NCBI GenBank assembly: GCA_019459145.1 | Contig: JAIBEK010000038.1 | Coordinates: forward strand, 1-64,000 | DNA: 64,000 nt | Source: Arenimonas sp. | Lineage (GTDB): Bacteria > Pseudomonadota > Alphaproteobacteria > Rhizobiales > Rhizobiaceae | Reading direction: 5' to 3' | Shown: in pieces, positions 50,573-59,795 of the stretch | Numbering within the stretch: position 1 is the first letter of the stretch | Layout of the letters: the number at the start of each line of letters is the position of its first letter | Translations under genes and position numbers: made by a program | The notes under the pieces: model-generated | Databases searched by the model: none | What the model was told of the DNA's origin: nothing | What the model saw: only the letters and a program-made list of their open reading frames with translations

Positions 50573-51800
50573 GATCGATTTCCTTGAACAAGACGGTCTG
50601 GTCGATGAGGTAACGGGCGAAGATCGGCAGGCTGGCGCCGCCGATGGCGCGCGCCTGGGCGCCGACCGCGCCCTCGATGATGTCGGGGAAGACGATGCCC
50701 TGGAGATCGAGCTTGCCGATCTCCTCGATCGTCGCCTTGACCAGCCGGGCGCGCACCCAGTCCGGGAAGCCGCCGTCGATGATGGCGGCGGAAAAGTCGA
50801 TGATCGACGAGGCCGCGACGATGGCCTGGGCCAGCGCCGCCGCGCAGTCGCGGATCCAGATTTCCAGCGGCTCGCCGAAATCGATCCATTGATCGGCGGC
50901 ATACCAAAGCGGCTGCGGATCGATGCCGCGCTCGCGCAGCAGTTTTTCGAGCACGAAGATCGAGGCGATCTCCAGCAATTGCCGGGTTTCGCCGTGCTTG
51001 TTGCGCACCGGCAGCGGGCCGATCGCGCCGGCGGTCCCGGTGCGGCCGACGAAGACCGAGGAATTGAGCACGATGCCGCCGCCGATGAAGGAGCCTATGT
51101 AGAAATAGACGAAGTCCGGATAGCGGGGTCCGACGCCGAACACCAGTTCGGCCCCGCAGGCGCTGGTGGCATCGTTCTGCAGGTAGACCGGATAGGGCAG
51201 GCGGCTTGCCACCTCGGCCTGGAGATCGAAGCCGCGCCAGGCCTCCATCGCGCCTTCCGGTGCGCCGACCTCGCGCGCCCAGTTCCACAACTCAAAGGGT
51301 GCGGCAATGCCGACGCCGGCGATGGCATTGCGCTGCGAGGCTGAAAGCTCCTGCTGCAGTTCGCCGATCCCCGTGACGACGAAATCGAGGATTTCGGCCG
51401 GATTGGGATAAGGATAGGTGAGGTGTCGATTGAGGCGGATCGTGCCGACGAAATCCATCAGCACGAGATCGGCGCTGCGGCGGCCGATCTTCACGCCGAA
51501 CGACAGCACGGCATCCGGATTGAGGTGCATCGGCACCGAGGGTTGGCCGACCCGGCCGCGCACCGGCTTGCCGCGCATCAACAGGCCGTCCTTTTCCAGC
51601 GCCCGCATGATGACCGACACGGTTTGGGCCGAAAGCCCGGTCAATCTGGCGATCTCGGCCTTCGACACGCCGCTGTTGCGGCGGACATGCGACAGCACCA
51701 GGCGTTCATTGTAGGCGCGCACGCGCACCTGGTTTGCGCCGCCGGCAGTGGTCGACGGCGATTGCTCGCTTGCCCCGCCCGGGCCTTCCGACACTGCCAT
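50556..51800 (-). CDS. frcR: ROK-family transcriptional regulator, FrcR-like
   Basis: 414 residues. An N-terminal MarR-like helix-turn-helix (VSKAEIARLTGLSAQTVSVI, about 38-57) is followed by a ROK sugar-kinase-like domain (GVKIGRRSADLVLMDFVGTI; GVGIAAPFELW; YIGSFIGGGIVLN). The usual ROK zinc motif CxCGxxGC is not visible; the region reads RNKHGETRQLLEIAS. It is divergent from frcB, matching the position of frcR in S. meliloti, and is presumed to repress frcBCAK in the absence of fructose. Confidence 0.85.
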   Translation of the reverse strand: MAVSEGPGGASEQSPSTTAGGANQVRVRAYNERLVLSHVRRNSGVSKAEIARLTGLSAQTVSVIMRALEKDGLLMRGKPVRGRVGQPSVPMHLNPDAVLSFGVKIGRRSADLVLMDFVGTIRLNRHLTYPYPNPAEILDFVVTGIGELQQELSASQRNAIAGVGIAAPFELWNWAREVGAPEGAMEAWRGFDLQAEVASRLPYPVYLQNDATSACGAELVFGVGPRYPDFVYFYIGSFIGGGIVLNSSVFVGRTGTAGAIGPLPVRNKHGETRQLLEIASIFVLEKLLRERGIDPQPLWYAADQWIDFGEPLEIWIRDCAAALAQAIVAASSIIDFSAAIIDGGFPDWVRARLVKATIEEIGKLDLQGIVFPDIIEGAVGAQARAIGGASLPIFARYLIDQTVLFKEIDHAEGN

Positions 51801-51863
51801 GGCCGCTCCTCCTTCGGTCGCTCCCGGCTGTCTTATAGATCGTGGCTGTCAGCATGTCACAGC

Positions 51864-51922
51864 GAATTAATAATTCAACTGGATTTATTTATTGACAATA
51901 AGGAAACCCTGATGTTCTTAAT
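51864..51922 (+). promoter_or_regulatory. possible frcB promoter and operator dyad
   Basis: GAATT-AAT-AATTC (51864-51876) is an AT-rich dyad, and TTGACA (51892-51897) is a perfect -35 hexamer. The best -10-like match is CTTAAT (51917-51922) at 19 bp, longer than ideal. The AT-rich patch contrasts with the flanking DNA and lies between the divergent frcR and frcB, so it is the natural place for FrcR control. The exact elements are uncertain. Confidence 0.45.
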
Positions 51923-52036
51923 GGGGCGTGGAGGAACGGCGGACTCGAAGAGGATCGCCCACCCGGCGTGGGAGCGCATCGGGTCCACGTTCACGGTCCG
52001 GAGGGTCCGGATCTGTCGTTTTTCGGGAGGAATCAC

Positions 52037-53062
52037 ATGAAGAAGTCTCTTTTCGCCGCCTCGCTTGCCGCTCTTGCCCTCGGCACCGTTTTCGCGGCTC
52101 CGGCGAGCGCCGCCGACGTTTCGGCCTGCCTGATCACCAAGACCGATACCAATCCCTTCTTCGTCAAGATGAAGGAAGGCGCGACCGCCAAGGCCGCCGA
52201 GCTCGGCGTGACGCTGAAATCCTATGCCGGCAAGATCGACGGCGATTCGGAAAGCCAGGTCGCCGCGATTGAAACCTGCATCGCCGACGGCGCCAAGGGT
52301 ATCCTTTTGACCGCATCCGACACCAAGGGCATCGTCCCGGCCGTTCAGAAGGCCCGCGACGCCGGCCTGCTGGTCATCGCCCTCGACACCCCGCTCGAGC
52401 CGATCGACGCCGCCGACCAGACCTTCGCCACCGACAACCTGCTGGCCGGCGAACTGATCGGCAAATGGGCAGCCGCCACGCTTGGTGACGCCGCCAAGGA
52501 CGCCAAGATCGCCTTCCTCAACCTGACCCCGTCGCAGCCGTCCGTCGACGTCTTGCGCAACCAGGGCTTCATGAAGGGTTTTGGCATCGACGTGAAGGAC
52601 ATCAACAAGATCGGCGACGAGGACGATGCGCGCATCGTCGGCCATGACGTCACCAACGGCAACGAGGAAGGCGGCCGCACCGCCATGGAAAACCTCCTGC
52701 AGAAGGACCCGACGATCAATGTCGTCCACACCATCAACGAACCGGCTGCCGCCGGCGCCTATGAAGCGCTGAAGGCCGTCGGTCGCGAGAAGGACGTGCT
52801 GATCGTCTCGGTCGACGGCGGTTGCCCGGGCGTGCAGAATGTTGCCGAAGGCGTGATCGGCGCGACCTCGCAGCAGTATCCGCTGCTGATGGCCTCCATG
52901 GGCATCGAGGCGATCAAGAAGTTCGCCGACACCGGCGAGAAGCCGGCCGCCACCGAAGGCAAGAACTTCTTCGACACCGGCGTGGCGCTGGTCACCGACA
53001 AGCCGGCCGCCGGCGTCGAGTCGATCGACACCAAGGCCGGCAAGGACAAGTGCTGGGGCTAA
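52037..53062 (+). CDS. frcB: fructose ABC transporter substrate-binding protein FrcB
   Basis: 341 residues from ATG 52037 with GGGAGG upstream. The Sec signal peptide ends at about APASA-AD (residue 25). It is a periplasmic sugar-binding protein of the RbsB-like family, with [20 protein letters not shown] at the first strand, [18 protein letters not shown] and [19 protein letters not shown]. The sequence closely resembles FrcB of Sinorhizobium meliloti, the high-affinity fructose (and ribose/mannose) binding protein. It heads the frcBCAK operon. Confidence 0.92.
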   Translation: MKKSLFAASLAALALGTVFAAPASAADVSACLITKTDTNPFFVKMKEGATAKAAELGVTLKSYAGKIDGDSESQVAAIETCIADGAKGILLTASDTKGIVPAVQKARDAGLLVIALDTPLEPIDAADQTFATDNLLAGELIGKWAAATLGDAAKDAKIAFLNLTPSQPSVDVLRNQGFMKGFGIDVKDINKIGDEDDARIVGHDVTNGNEEGGRTAMENLLQKDPTINVVHTINEPAAAGAYEALKAVGREKDVLIVSVDGGCPGVQNVAEGVIGATSQQYPLLMASMGIEAIKKFADTGEKPAATEGKNFFDTGVALVTDKPAAGVESIDTKAGKDKCWG

Positions 53063-53143
53063 GCCCTGACTTGATCGTGATCGTGTCGGCAAAGCGGCGC
53101 GGGGGAACGTCAGGTCCCCCCGTAACGCGCGATCATGGTTCAT

Positions 53144-53176
53144 GCGACCGGCCCACCGGGGTGGAGGGCCGGTCGC
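53144..53176 (+). promoter_or_regulatory. stable hairpin in the frcB-frcC intergenic region
   Basis: GCGACCGGCCC (53144-53154) and GGGCCGGTCGC (53166-53176) pair perfectly around an 11-nt loop, with no T-run. Just upstream (about 53097-53126) a second, imperfect GCGCGGGGGA/TCCCCC...GCGC hairpin is visible. Structures in this position commonly protect the upstream binding-protein mRNA and lower expression of the membrane and ATPase genes. Confidence 0.65.
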
Positions 53177-53223
53177 GCAAATCCAGCAGAAACACGCGCG
53201 GGACAGCCAGGGAGGACGAAGCG

Positions 53224-54306
53224 ATGCAGTCTGCAGATCCGGTTTCGCAGCCGAGCCAGGAATTCGAGAAGGTATTGGCCGACAGTTCGACCCAGGTCGC
53301 CTCCTTCGATACGCATGACAAGACACCCTTGCAGAAGTTCCAGCACTTCCTGCATTCGAGCCCGGCGGCCGTGCCGCTGATCGTGCTCGTCTTGTCGCTT
53401 GTCATTTTCGGCGTGGTGCTCCAGGGGAAATTCTTCTCCGCCTTCACGCTCACCCTCATTCTGCAGCAGGTGGCGATCGTCGGCATTGTCGGCGCCGCCC
53501 AGACACTGGTGATCCTGACCGCCGGCATCGACCTCTCGGTCGGCGCCATCATGGTCCTGTCGTCGGTGGTGATGGGCCAGTTCACCTTCCGCTACGGGCT
53601 GCCGCCGACCCTTGCCGTTGTCTGCGGCCTGGCCGTCGGTGCTTTCTGTGGCTGGATCAACGGCCAACTGGTCGCCCGGATGAAGCTGCCGCCGTTCATC
53701 GTCACGCTCGGCATGTGGCAGATCGTGCTGGCCTCAAACTTCCTCTATTCCGCCAACGAGACGATCCGCAGCCAGGACATCGCCGCCAATGCGCCGATCC
53801 TGCAATTCTTCGGCCAGAGCCTTCGCGTCGGCAGCGCCGTCTTCACCTATGGCGTCATCTTCATGGTGCTGCTCGTCGCGCTGCTCTGGTACGTGCTCAA
53901 CCGCACCGCCTGGGGCCGCCACGTCTATGCGGTCGGCGACGATCCGGATGCGGCGGAGCTGGCCGGCGTCAACGTCAAGCGCATGCTGGTCTCGGTCTAC
54001 ACGCTGTCGGGGCTGATCTGCGCGCTCGCCGGATGGGCCCTCATCGGCCGCATCGGCTCGGTCTCCCCGACCGCCGGCCAGTTCGCCAATATCGAAAGCA
54101 TCACGGCCGTGGTGATCGGCGGCATCTCGCTCTTCGGCGGCCGCGGCTCTATTCTTGGCATGCTGTTCGGCGCCTTGATCGTCGGTGTCTTCTCGCTCGG
54201 CCTTCGCCTCATAGGCACCGATCCGCAGTGGACCTATCTCTTGATCGGCGTCCTCATCATCACGGCCGTTGCAATCGACCAGTGGATCAGAAAGGTAGCA
54301 GGCTGA
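53224..54306 (+). CDS. frcC: fructose ABC transporter permease FrcC
   Basis: 360 residues from ATG 53224 (AGGGAGGACGAAGCG upstream). A cytoplasmic N-terminus of about 45 residues precedes 8-10 transmembrane helices of the RbsC/BPD_transp_2 type: LVILTAGIDLSVGAIMVLSS (the family 'GGIDLSVG' element) and NVKRMLVSVYTLSGLICALA (coupling helix region), then GGISLFGGRGSILG. It forms the fructose channel with FrcB and FrcA. Its stop overlaps the frcA start (TGATG). Confidence 0.93.
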   Translation: MQSADPVSQPSQEFEKVLADSSTQVASFDTHDKTPLQKFQHFLHSSPAAVPLIVLVLSLVIFGVVLQGKFFSAFTLTLILQQVAIVGIVGAAQTLVILTAGIDLSVGAIMVLSSVVMGQFTFRYGLPPTLAVVCGLAVGAFCGWINGQLVARMKLPPFIVTLGMWQIVLASNFLYSANETIRSQDIAANAPILQFFGQSLRVGSAVFTYGVIFMVLLVALLWYVLNRTAWGRHVYAVGDDPDAAELAGVNVKRMLVSVYTLSGLICALAGWALIGRIGSVSPTAGQFANIESITAVVIGGISLFGGRGSILGMLFGALIVGVFSLGLRLIGTDPQWTYLLIGVLIITAVAIDQWIRKVAG

Positions 54307-55088
54307 TGGCTCAGGAACCCATTCTCACCGCGCGCGGCCTCGTCAAGCGTTATGGTCGCGTCACTGCCCTCGACAATGCCGACTTCGACCTCTACCCGGG
54401 CGAGATCCTCGCCGTCATCGGCGACAACGGTGCCGGAAAGTCCTCGATGATCAAGGCGATCTCCGGCGCGATTACGCCGGACGAGGGCGAGATCCGGCTG
54501 GAAGGCCAGACCGTGCAGTTTCGCTCGCCGATCGAGGCGCGCAAGGCCGGCATCGAAACGGTTTACCAGAACCTCGCGCTGTCGCCGGCGCTGTCGATCG
54601 CCGACAACATGTTCCTTGGCCGCGAGATCCGCAAGCCGGGCATCATGGGCAGCGTCTTCCGCTCGCTCGACCGGCCGGCGATGGAAAAGTTCTCGCGCGA
54701 CAAGCTCTCCGAACTCGGCCTGATGACCATCCAGAACATCAACCAGGCGGTGGAGACCCTGTCCGGCGGCCAGCGCCAGGGCGTGGCCGTGGCCCGCGCC
54801 GCAGCCTTCGGCTCGAAGGTCATCATCCTCGACGAGCCGACGGCGGCGCTCGGCGTCAAGGAAAGCCGCCGCGTGCTGGAACTCATCCAAGACGTGCGCT
54901 CGCGCGGCATTCCGATCGTGCTGATCAGCCACAACATGCCGCATGTCTTCGAAGTCGCCGACCGCATCCACATCCACAGGCTCGGCCGACGTCTTTGCGT
55001 CGTCAACCCGAAGGACTATACCATGTCGGACGCCGTGGCCTTCATGACCGGTGCCAAGGAAGCCCCAAGCGAGGCGCTGGCCGCATGA
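54306..55088 (+). CDS. frcA: fructose ABC transporter ATP-binding protein FrcA
   Basis: 260 residues with a single nucleotide-binding domain: Walker A GDNGAGKSS (about 38-46), Q-loop VYQNLAL, signature LSGGQRQGVAVARA, Walker B VIILDEPTAALG and switch His in LISHN. Most RbsA-type sugar ATPases have two fused domains; a single-domain FrcA that dimerises is the known arrangement in rhizobial frc. It overlaps frcC by one base and frcK by four (ATGA). Confidence 0.93.
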   Translation: MAQEPILTARGLVKRYGRVTALDNADFDLYPGEILAVIGDNGAGKSSMIKAISGAITPDEGEIRLEGQTVQFRSPIEARKAGIETVYQNLALSPALSIADNMFLGREIRKPGIMGSVFRSLDRPAMEKFSRDKLSELGLMTIQNINQAVETLSGGQRQGVAVARAAAFGSKVIILDEPTAALGVKESRRVLELIQDVRSRGIPIVLISHNMPHVFEVADRIHIHRLGRRLCVVNPKDYTMSDAVAFMTGAKEAPSEALAA

Positions 55089-55711
55089 GCCTTAAGGCCG
55101 AAGACATTGCCGCAACCATCATACGGCGCGCCGAAGGGGCGCGCCGTTTCCTCGTGGCAATCGCCGGTCCGCCGGGGGCCGGCAAGTCGACGCTCGCCGA
55201 ACGTCTTGCCGAGATACTCAATGCGCGCGGAGAGCGCGCGGTCGTCCTGCCGATGGACGGCTTTCACATGGACAACGGCATCCTCGAGCAACGCGGCCTC
55301 CTGCCGCGCAAGGGCGCACCGGAAACCTTCGACGTGCGCGGCTTTGCCGATATCGTGCGTGCCGTTAGGGCAGGGGAGGAGGAGGTGCTGGTGCCGGTGT
55401 TCGACCGCGATCGCGAGCTCGCCATCGCGGCGGCCCGCAGCATCGCGCCCAAGGATCGCATCGTGCTGGTCGAGGGCAATTACCTGCTGCTGGACCGGGC
55501 GCCGTGGTCCGATCTTGCGCCGCTTTTCGACTTTTCGATCTTCGTCTCCCCGTCGATGGAGGAACTGGAGCAGCGGCTCACCGCCCGCTGGCAGGGCTAC
55601 AAACTCGACGCCGCCGGCATCGACTGGAAGCTCAACGGCAACGACCTGCCCAATGCACGGCTGGTCGTTGAGAACAGCCGACCGGCCGACTTGAGCATCG
55701 ACAGATTCTGA
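55085..55711 (+). CDS. frcK: FrcK, P-loop kinase of the uridine kinase/PanK type
   Basis: 208 residues, coupled to frcA by an ATGA overlap. Walker A is AGPPGAGKST (about 28-37), followed by LPMDGFHMDN (substrate Asp/His region of the uridine kinase-like family), VPVFDRDREL, LVEGNYLLL (Walker B-like) and WKLNGND near the end. In S. meliloti frcK is part of the frc operon, but its phosphate acceptor is not firmly established. A sugar or nucleoside kinase role is plausible. Confidence 0.88.
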   Translation: MSLKAEDIAATIIRRAEGARRFLVAIAGPPGAGKSTLAERLAEILNARGERAVVLPMDGFHMDNGILEQRGLLPRKGAPETFDVRGFADIVRAVRAGEEEVLVPVFDRDRELAIAAARSIAPKDRIVLVEGNYLLLDRAPWSDLAPLFDFSIFVSPSMEELEQRLTARWQGYKLDAAGIDWKLNGNDLPNARLVVENSRPADLSIDRF

Positions 55712-55729
55712 ACCGGCCCGCGAAAACAG

Positions 55730-55757
55730 AAAGGGCCGCCCCGCGGGCAGCCCTTTT
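55730..55757 (+). terminator. terminator of the frcBCAK operon
   Basis: AAAGGGC (55730-55736) pairs with GCCCTTT (55750-55756), with inner CCCGCGGG strengthening the stem, and ends in TTTT. It lies 18 nt after the frcK stop, facing the convergent outer-membrane protein gene. Confidence 0.8.
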
Positions 55758-55782
55758 GAATGTCCGTTCGTACGGTGATCGA

Positions 55783-56448
55783 TCAGAAGCGGAAGTTTAC
55801 GCCGATCTTGCCGGTATGGAACCGCTGATCGATGTCGGCATCCTGGCCAGGATAGACTTCATAGCTGGAACTGCCGAAGTCGTAATACATGTATTCCGCC
55901 TTGACCGACCAGCGTGGCGAAAACGCATATTCGACACCCGCGCCGGCAACCCAACCGGTATCGGTCTTGCTGTCGCTGCCGTCGTCGCCCGCCCCGTCGT
56001 CGGTGCGCATCTCGAAGCGGCCAATGCCGAGACCGCCGGTGCCGTAGACCAGCAGATTGTCGAAGCTGTAGCCGATGCGACCGCGAACAGTCGAAAGCCA
56101 TTGCGCTTCGCTGGAGCAGGTGTAGACCGGGTTGGGGCAGTCGGTGTCGCCCTCGATGCCGGAAGCGGAAATGTCGGCTTCCGCACCGAACACCCAGGCG
56201 CCGGACTGGAAGTTATAGCCGACCTGCGCGCCGCCGAAAATGCCGTCGCCCTCATGATCGGCCGTGGTTCCAATGGGGTCGAACGTCCAGTCGACGATCG
56301 ACCGCCCGCCGCCCAAGTGGCCACCGAGATAGAACCCGGTCCAGTCGCTGACGACAGGTGTTTCCAGAGGTGTCGACATATCCGCCGCGGCGACCGGGGT
56401 CACCATGGCTGCGAACACGGCTGCGCTGATGAAATGCTTGACCATCAC
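55783..56448 (-). CDS. outer membrane beta-barrel protein, Omp25/31-like
   Basis: 221 residues with a signal peptide (about 1-21, VTPVAA-AD). The mature protein is an eight-strand porin-like barrel: TGFYLGGHLGGG at the start, GGAQVGYNFQSGAWVFGAEA, RGRIGYSFDNLLVYGTGGLG, WSVKAEYMYYDF, and terminal phenylalanine (GKIGVNFRF) as the BAM recognition signal. This resembles the Omp25/Omp31 (RopB-like) family of Rhizobiales. A single pair of cysteines (DTDCPNPVYTC) may form a loop disulfide. It is probably a structural or adhesive outer-membrane protein. Confidence 0.9.
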   Translation of the reverse strand: MMVKHFISAAVFAAMVTPVAAADMSTPLETPVVSDWTGFYLGGHLGGGRSIVDWTFDPIGTTADHEGDGIFGGAQVGYNFQSGAWVFGAEADISASGIEGDTDCPNPVYTCSSEAQWLSTVRGRIGYSFDNLLVYGTGGLGIGRFEMRTDDGAGDDGSDSKTDTGWVAGAGVEYAFSPRWSVKAEYMYYDFGSSSYEVYPGQDADIDQRFHTGKIGVNFRF

Positions 56449-56611
56449 TCGAATCCCCTCGTTGAATGATGACGTATTTGTATATCACGATGAGTGGAAA
56501 CACAATTCGGCGGAACGTAATTGGCGAGGGAGTAGCCAAAAAGTAACACCTGCGCGTGTGGACTTGACCGGCGTCAAGTCGGGTGTGTCCGAGGGCTGGC
56601 GCCTTCGCGGT

Positions 56612-57970
56612 TCAGATGCGTGGCAGATAGGTCTGGTAGTCGAAGCTCGATACGGTGCGCAGATATGCAATCGCTTCCTTGCGCTTGGTATCGCCGTAGA
56701 TCCGCTGGTACTCCGCGCCGAAGATGTCGGCGATGAAGGGCGACTTGCGGAAGCGGTCGACGGCGGTGAGGAAGTCGTGGGTCAGCATGGCCGGGTTTTC
56801 CGGCGCGCTGTCGGGTGTTGTCACCGGACCCGGATCGAGGTCCGCGTCGAGGCCGAGCAGGATGCCGCCGAGGATGGCGGCAAGCAGGAGATGCGGATGG
56901 GCGTCGGCCCCGGCGACGCGGTGTTCGACGCGGGCGGCAGGACCCTCGCTGTCCGGAATACGGATCGCCGTGCCGCGATTGCCAAAGCCCCAGTCGACTC
57001 TGTCGGGGGCGAACGAGCCGGGCTGGAAACGGCGATAGGAATTGGCGAAGGGCGCAAAGATCAACTGGGCGTCCTGCATGGTCTTCAGCATGCCGGCGGT
57101 GATCGACTTAAGCCTGACCGGATCGCCGCCCTGGGCATCAAGGATATTGTGTCCGTCGCGGTCGATGATGGAGGCATGGACGTGCAGGCCGGAGCCGGCA
57201 TGGTCGCCGTAGGGCTTGGCCATGCAGGTGGCCTTCAGGCCATGGCGCCGGGCGGCGAAATCGACGACCCGCTTCAGATAGATGCAGTCGTCGGCCGCCG
57301 CCATGGCGTCCGGCTTGTGCAGCAGGTTGACCTCGAACTGGCCGGGGCCGAATTCGGCGGTGGTGGCGTCGGCCGGCAGGCCCATCTCGTCGCAGTAGCG
57401 GCGCACGGTGCCGAGGAAATCCTCCATCGCCGCCGTGGCCCGCATGTCGTAGAGCTGGAAGCCCTCGACCTCGCCGTCCATCACCAGCGCCTTCGGGGGC
57501 ATCGGCTTGCCGGTGTCTCGGAAATCCGGCTCGACGACGTAGAATTCGAGTTCGGTGGCGACGACGGGGGTGAGCCCGCGCGCCTCGAAACGCTTCATTA
57601 CATTGGCGAGAATGGCACGCGGACAGACGAAATGCGGTTCGCCGGAAAGCGTGTGCATGGTGGCCAGAACCTGCTTGGAGCCGGCCGGTCCCCAGGGCAG
57701 CGTGGTCAGCGAGTTGCGGTCGGCGACGCAGATGCCGTCCGGGTCGCCGAGCGTCAGCGAGATCTTCGTGATGTCGTCATTGTCGTCGCCCCAGATGTCG
57801 AGCGACTGGGTGGAGGCGGGCAGCCGCACCGTGTTCTTCCACACCTTGTCCTCGGCCTTGATCGGGATCATCTTGCCGCGCAGGTCGCCGTTCATGCCGA
57901 CGAGCAGGACTTCGATGCGCGCGGAGGGATCGGCTGCGAGGGGTTCGGCGGCCTTGAGTGCATTCGTCAT
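56612..57970 (-). CDS. puuA: glutamine synthetase-family gamma-glutamylpolyamine synthetase (PuuA-like)
   Basis: 452 residues from ATG 57970; upstream in-frame ATG at 58042 adds a non-conserved stretch. The GS fold shows VATELEFYVVEP, AEFGPGQFEVNLLHKPD (metal-binding Glu), GLHVHASI and RVEHRVAGADAHPHLL. These match the GS-like enzymes that ligate glutamate to putrescine or other polyamines rather than to ammonia. It is divergent from a SpuC-like aminotransferase, which supports polyamine catabolism. The exact amine is unknown. True glutamine synthetase lacks this neighbourhood. Confidence 0.87.
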   Translation of the reverse strand: MTNALKAAEPLAADPSARIEVLLVGMNGDLRGKMIPIKAEDKVWKNTVRLPASTQSLDIWGDDNDDITKISLTLGDPDGICVADRNSLTTLPWGPAGSKQVLATMHTLSGEPHFVCPRAILANVMKRFEARGLTPVVATELEFYVVEPDFRDTGKPMPPKALVMDGEVEGFQLYDMRATAAMEDFLGTVRRYCDEMGLPADATTAEFGPGQFEVNLLHKPDAMAAADDCIYLKRVVDFAARRHGLKATCMAKPYGDHAGSGLHVHASIIDRDGHNILDAQGGDPVRLKSITAGMLKTMQDAQLIFAPFANSYRRFQPGSFAPDRVDWGFGNRGTAIRIPDSEGPAARVEHRVAGADAHPHLLLAAILGGILLGLDADLDPGPVTTPDSAPENPAMLTHDFLTAVDRFRKSPFIADIFGAEYQRIYGDTKRKEAIAYLRTVSSFDYQTYLPRI

Positions 57971-58183
57971 GAAAAGGGCTCTCGCTGTATGGCTGAAAGG
58001 CGGTCTGGTGGCGGTAAAGCGGCTTTTCGCCGCCCTTGCCAAACGCTTTTTGGAAGGTCATGTTCGTAGCCGATAAACTTCCGCCTTTCAATCAGGCAAG
58101 GAAAAGCAGGATGTCTCGGACCGGCCTTGAGCCGCCGGTGCGCGCCCGTCCTTGCGATTGCACCTTGCGCAAGGATTTTTGCC

Positions 58184-59554
58184 ATGACGAAGACCGCCGT
58201 TGCCCCTTCCAATCTCGGTGCCATTGACGCTGCCCATCATCTGCATCCCTTCTCGGATATGAGGAAGCTCAACGAGGCCGGCACCAAGATCATCAACCGG
58301 GCCGACGGCGTGCATATCTGGGATTCCAACGGCAAGCAGTATCTCGACGCCTTCGCCGGCCTGTGGTGCGTCAATGTCGGCTACGGCCGCCAGTCGATCG
58401 CCGATGCGGCCTACGCGCAGATGCAGGAACTGCCCTATTACAACACCTTCTTCGGCACGACGACGCCCCCGGCCACCCTGCTCGCCCAGAAGATCGCCGG
58501 CCATACGCGCGGCAAGCTCAATCATGTCTTTTTCACCAATTCCGGTTCGGAAGCCTCCGATACCTGGTTCCGCATGGCGCGGGTCTATTGGAAGGCGCTC
58601 GGCCACGAGACCAAGACCCAGGTGATCGCCCGCAAGAACGCCTATCACGGCTCGACGGTCGCCGGCGCCTCGCTCGGCGGCATGAAATGGATGCACGAAC
58701 AGGGCAACCTGCCGATCGCGGGCATCCACCATATCAACCAGCCCTACTGGTACGGCGAGGGCGGCGATCTATCGGCGGAAGAGTTCGGCCTGAAAGTGGC
58801 GCAGGAACTGGAGGACAAGATCCTCGAGCTCGGCGAGGAGAATGTCGCCGCCTTTGTTGCCGAGCCTATCCAGGGCGCCGGCGGCGTCATCGTTCCGCCG
58901 TCGACATACTGGCCGGAAATCAAGCGCATCGCCGCCAAGTACAAGATCCTGCTGGTCGCCGACGAGGTGATCTGCGGTTTCGGCCGTCTCGGCACCTGGT
59001 TCGGCCATCAGTATTACGACTTCGAGCCGGACCTGGCACCGATCGCCAAGGGCCTGTCCTCCGGCTATCTGCCGATCGGCGGCGTGCTGGTCTCCGAGCG
59101 GGTGGCGAAGGTGATGATCGAGGAACTCGGCGATTTCTACCACGGCTACACCTATTCCGGTCATCCGGTGGCGGCTGCCGCAGCCATCGAGAATTTGCGG
59201 ATCATCGAGGAGGAAGGGCTGGTCGAGCGGGTGCGCGACGACATCGGGCCTTATCTTGCCGGTGCGCTCGCCTCGCTTGCCGATCATGACCTGGTCGGCG
59301 AAGCCGTCAGTGTCGGCCTGATGGGTGCGGTCCAGATCGCCGCCGACAAGGCGACCCGCCGCCGCTTCTCCAAGCCCGACGAGGTCGGCACGCTGGTGCG
59401 CAACCAGTGCGTCGACAATGGCGTTATTCTCCGCGCCACCGGCGACCGCATGCTGTTCTCGCCGCCGCTGATCATCGCGCGTTCCGAGGTCGACCAGGCG
59501 GTCGATACCTTGCGCAAGGGCCTCGACTGGCTGAAGGACAATCACAAGGAATAG
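58184..59554 (+). CDS. spuC: class III aminotransferase, SpuC-like (putrescine-pyruvate type)
   Basis: 456 residues from ATG 58184 (AAGGATTTTTGCC upstream). It has the class III pyridoxal phosphate fold: FTNSGSEASDTWFRMAR (PLP phosphate loop), VADEVICGFGRLG (Asp that binds the pyridine), and LAPIAKGLSSGYLPIGGVLV with the PLP-forming lysine. Similarity is to omega-amino acid:pyruvate and putrescine:pyruvate transaminases. It is divergent from the PuuA-like gene across 213 bp, so the pair is likely co-regulated for polyamine breakdown. The symbol is assigned by family and context. Confidence 0.85.
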   Translation: MTKTAVAPSNLGAIDAAHHLHPFSDMRKLNEAGTKIINRADGVHIWDSNGKQYLDAFAGLWCVNVGYGRQSIADAAYAQMQELPYYNTFFGTTTPPATLLAQKIAGHTRGKLNHVFFTNSGSEASDTWFRMARVYWKALGHETKTQVIARKNAYHGSTVAGASLGGMKWMHEQGNLPIAGIHHINQPYWYGEGGDLSAEEFGLKVAQELEDKILELGEENVAAFVAEPIQGAGGVIVPPSTYWPEIKRIAAKYKILLVADEVICGFGRLGTWFGHQYYDFEPDLAPIAKGLSSGYLPIGGVLVSERVAKVMIEELGDFYHGYTYSGHPVAAAAAIENLRIIEEEGLVERVRDDIGPYLAGALASLADHDLVGEAVSVGLMGAVQIAADKATRRRFSKPDEVGTLVRNQCVDNGVILRATGDRMLFSPPLIIARSEVDQAVDTLRKGLDWLKDNHKE

Positions 59555-59795
59555 GGGAAGGCAGGGCGCAGGCGCGCGACCTCCCAAAAGAGCTTTTTTG
59601 GCTGCCGCTCTCCATGCGCGTGCTGGTTCCTTCGCATTAACGAAACATTCTCCTGTCTTGCAAACTCAACTGCAGCCAATGCGGGTTATCTTGCATTGGT
59701 AAGTATCGGGTTGGGTCCATGCGAAGCGTCAGAAGCGGGTCTGCTGGAACGTGCTTTTCGCAGGAAGAGCAAGCCATTCGTTCGCGGGGGATTTG

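Noticed and set aside
56612..57970. Housekeeping glutamine synthetase glnA
   Set aside because: The sequence pattern and the divergent polyamine aminotransferase fit the PuuA-like group; no glnB is adjacent.
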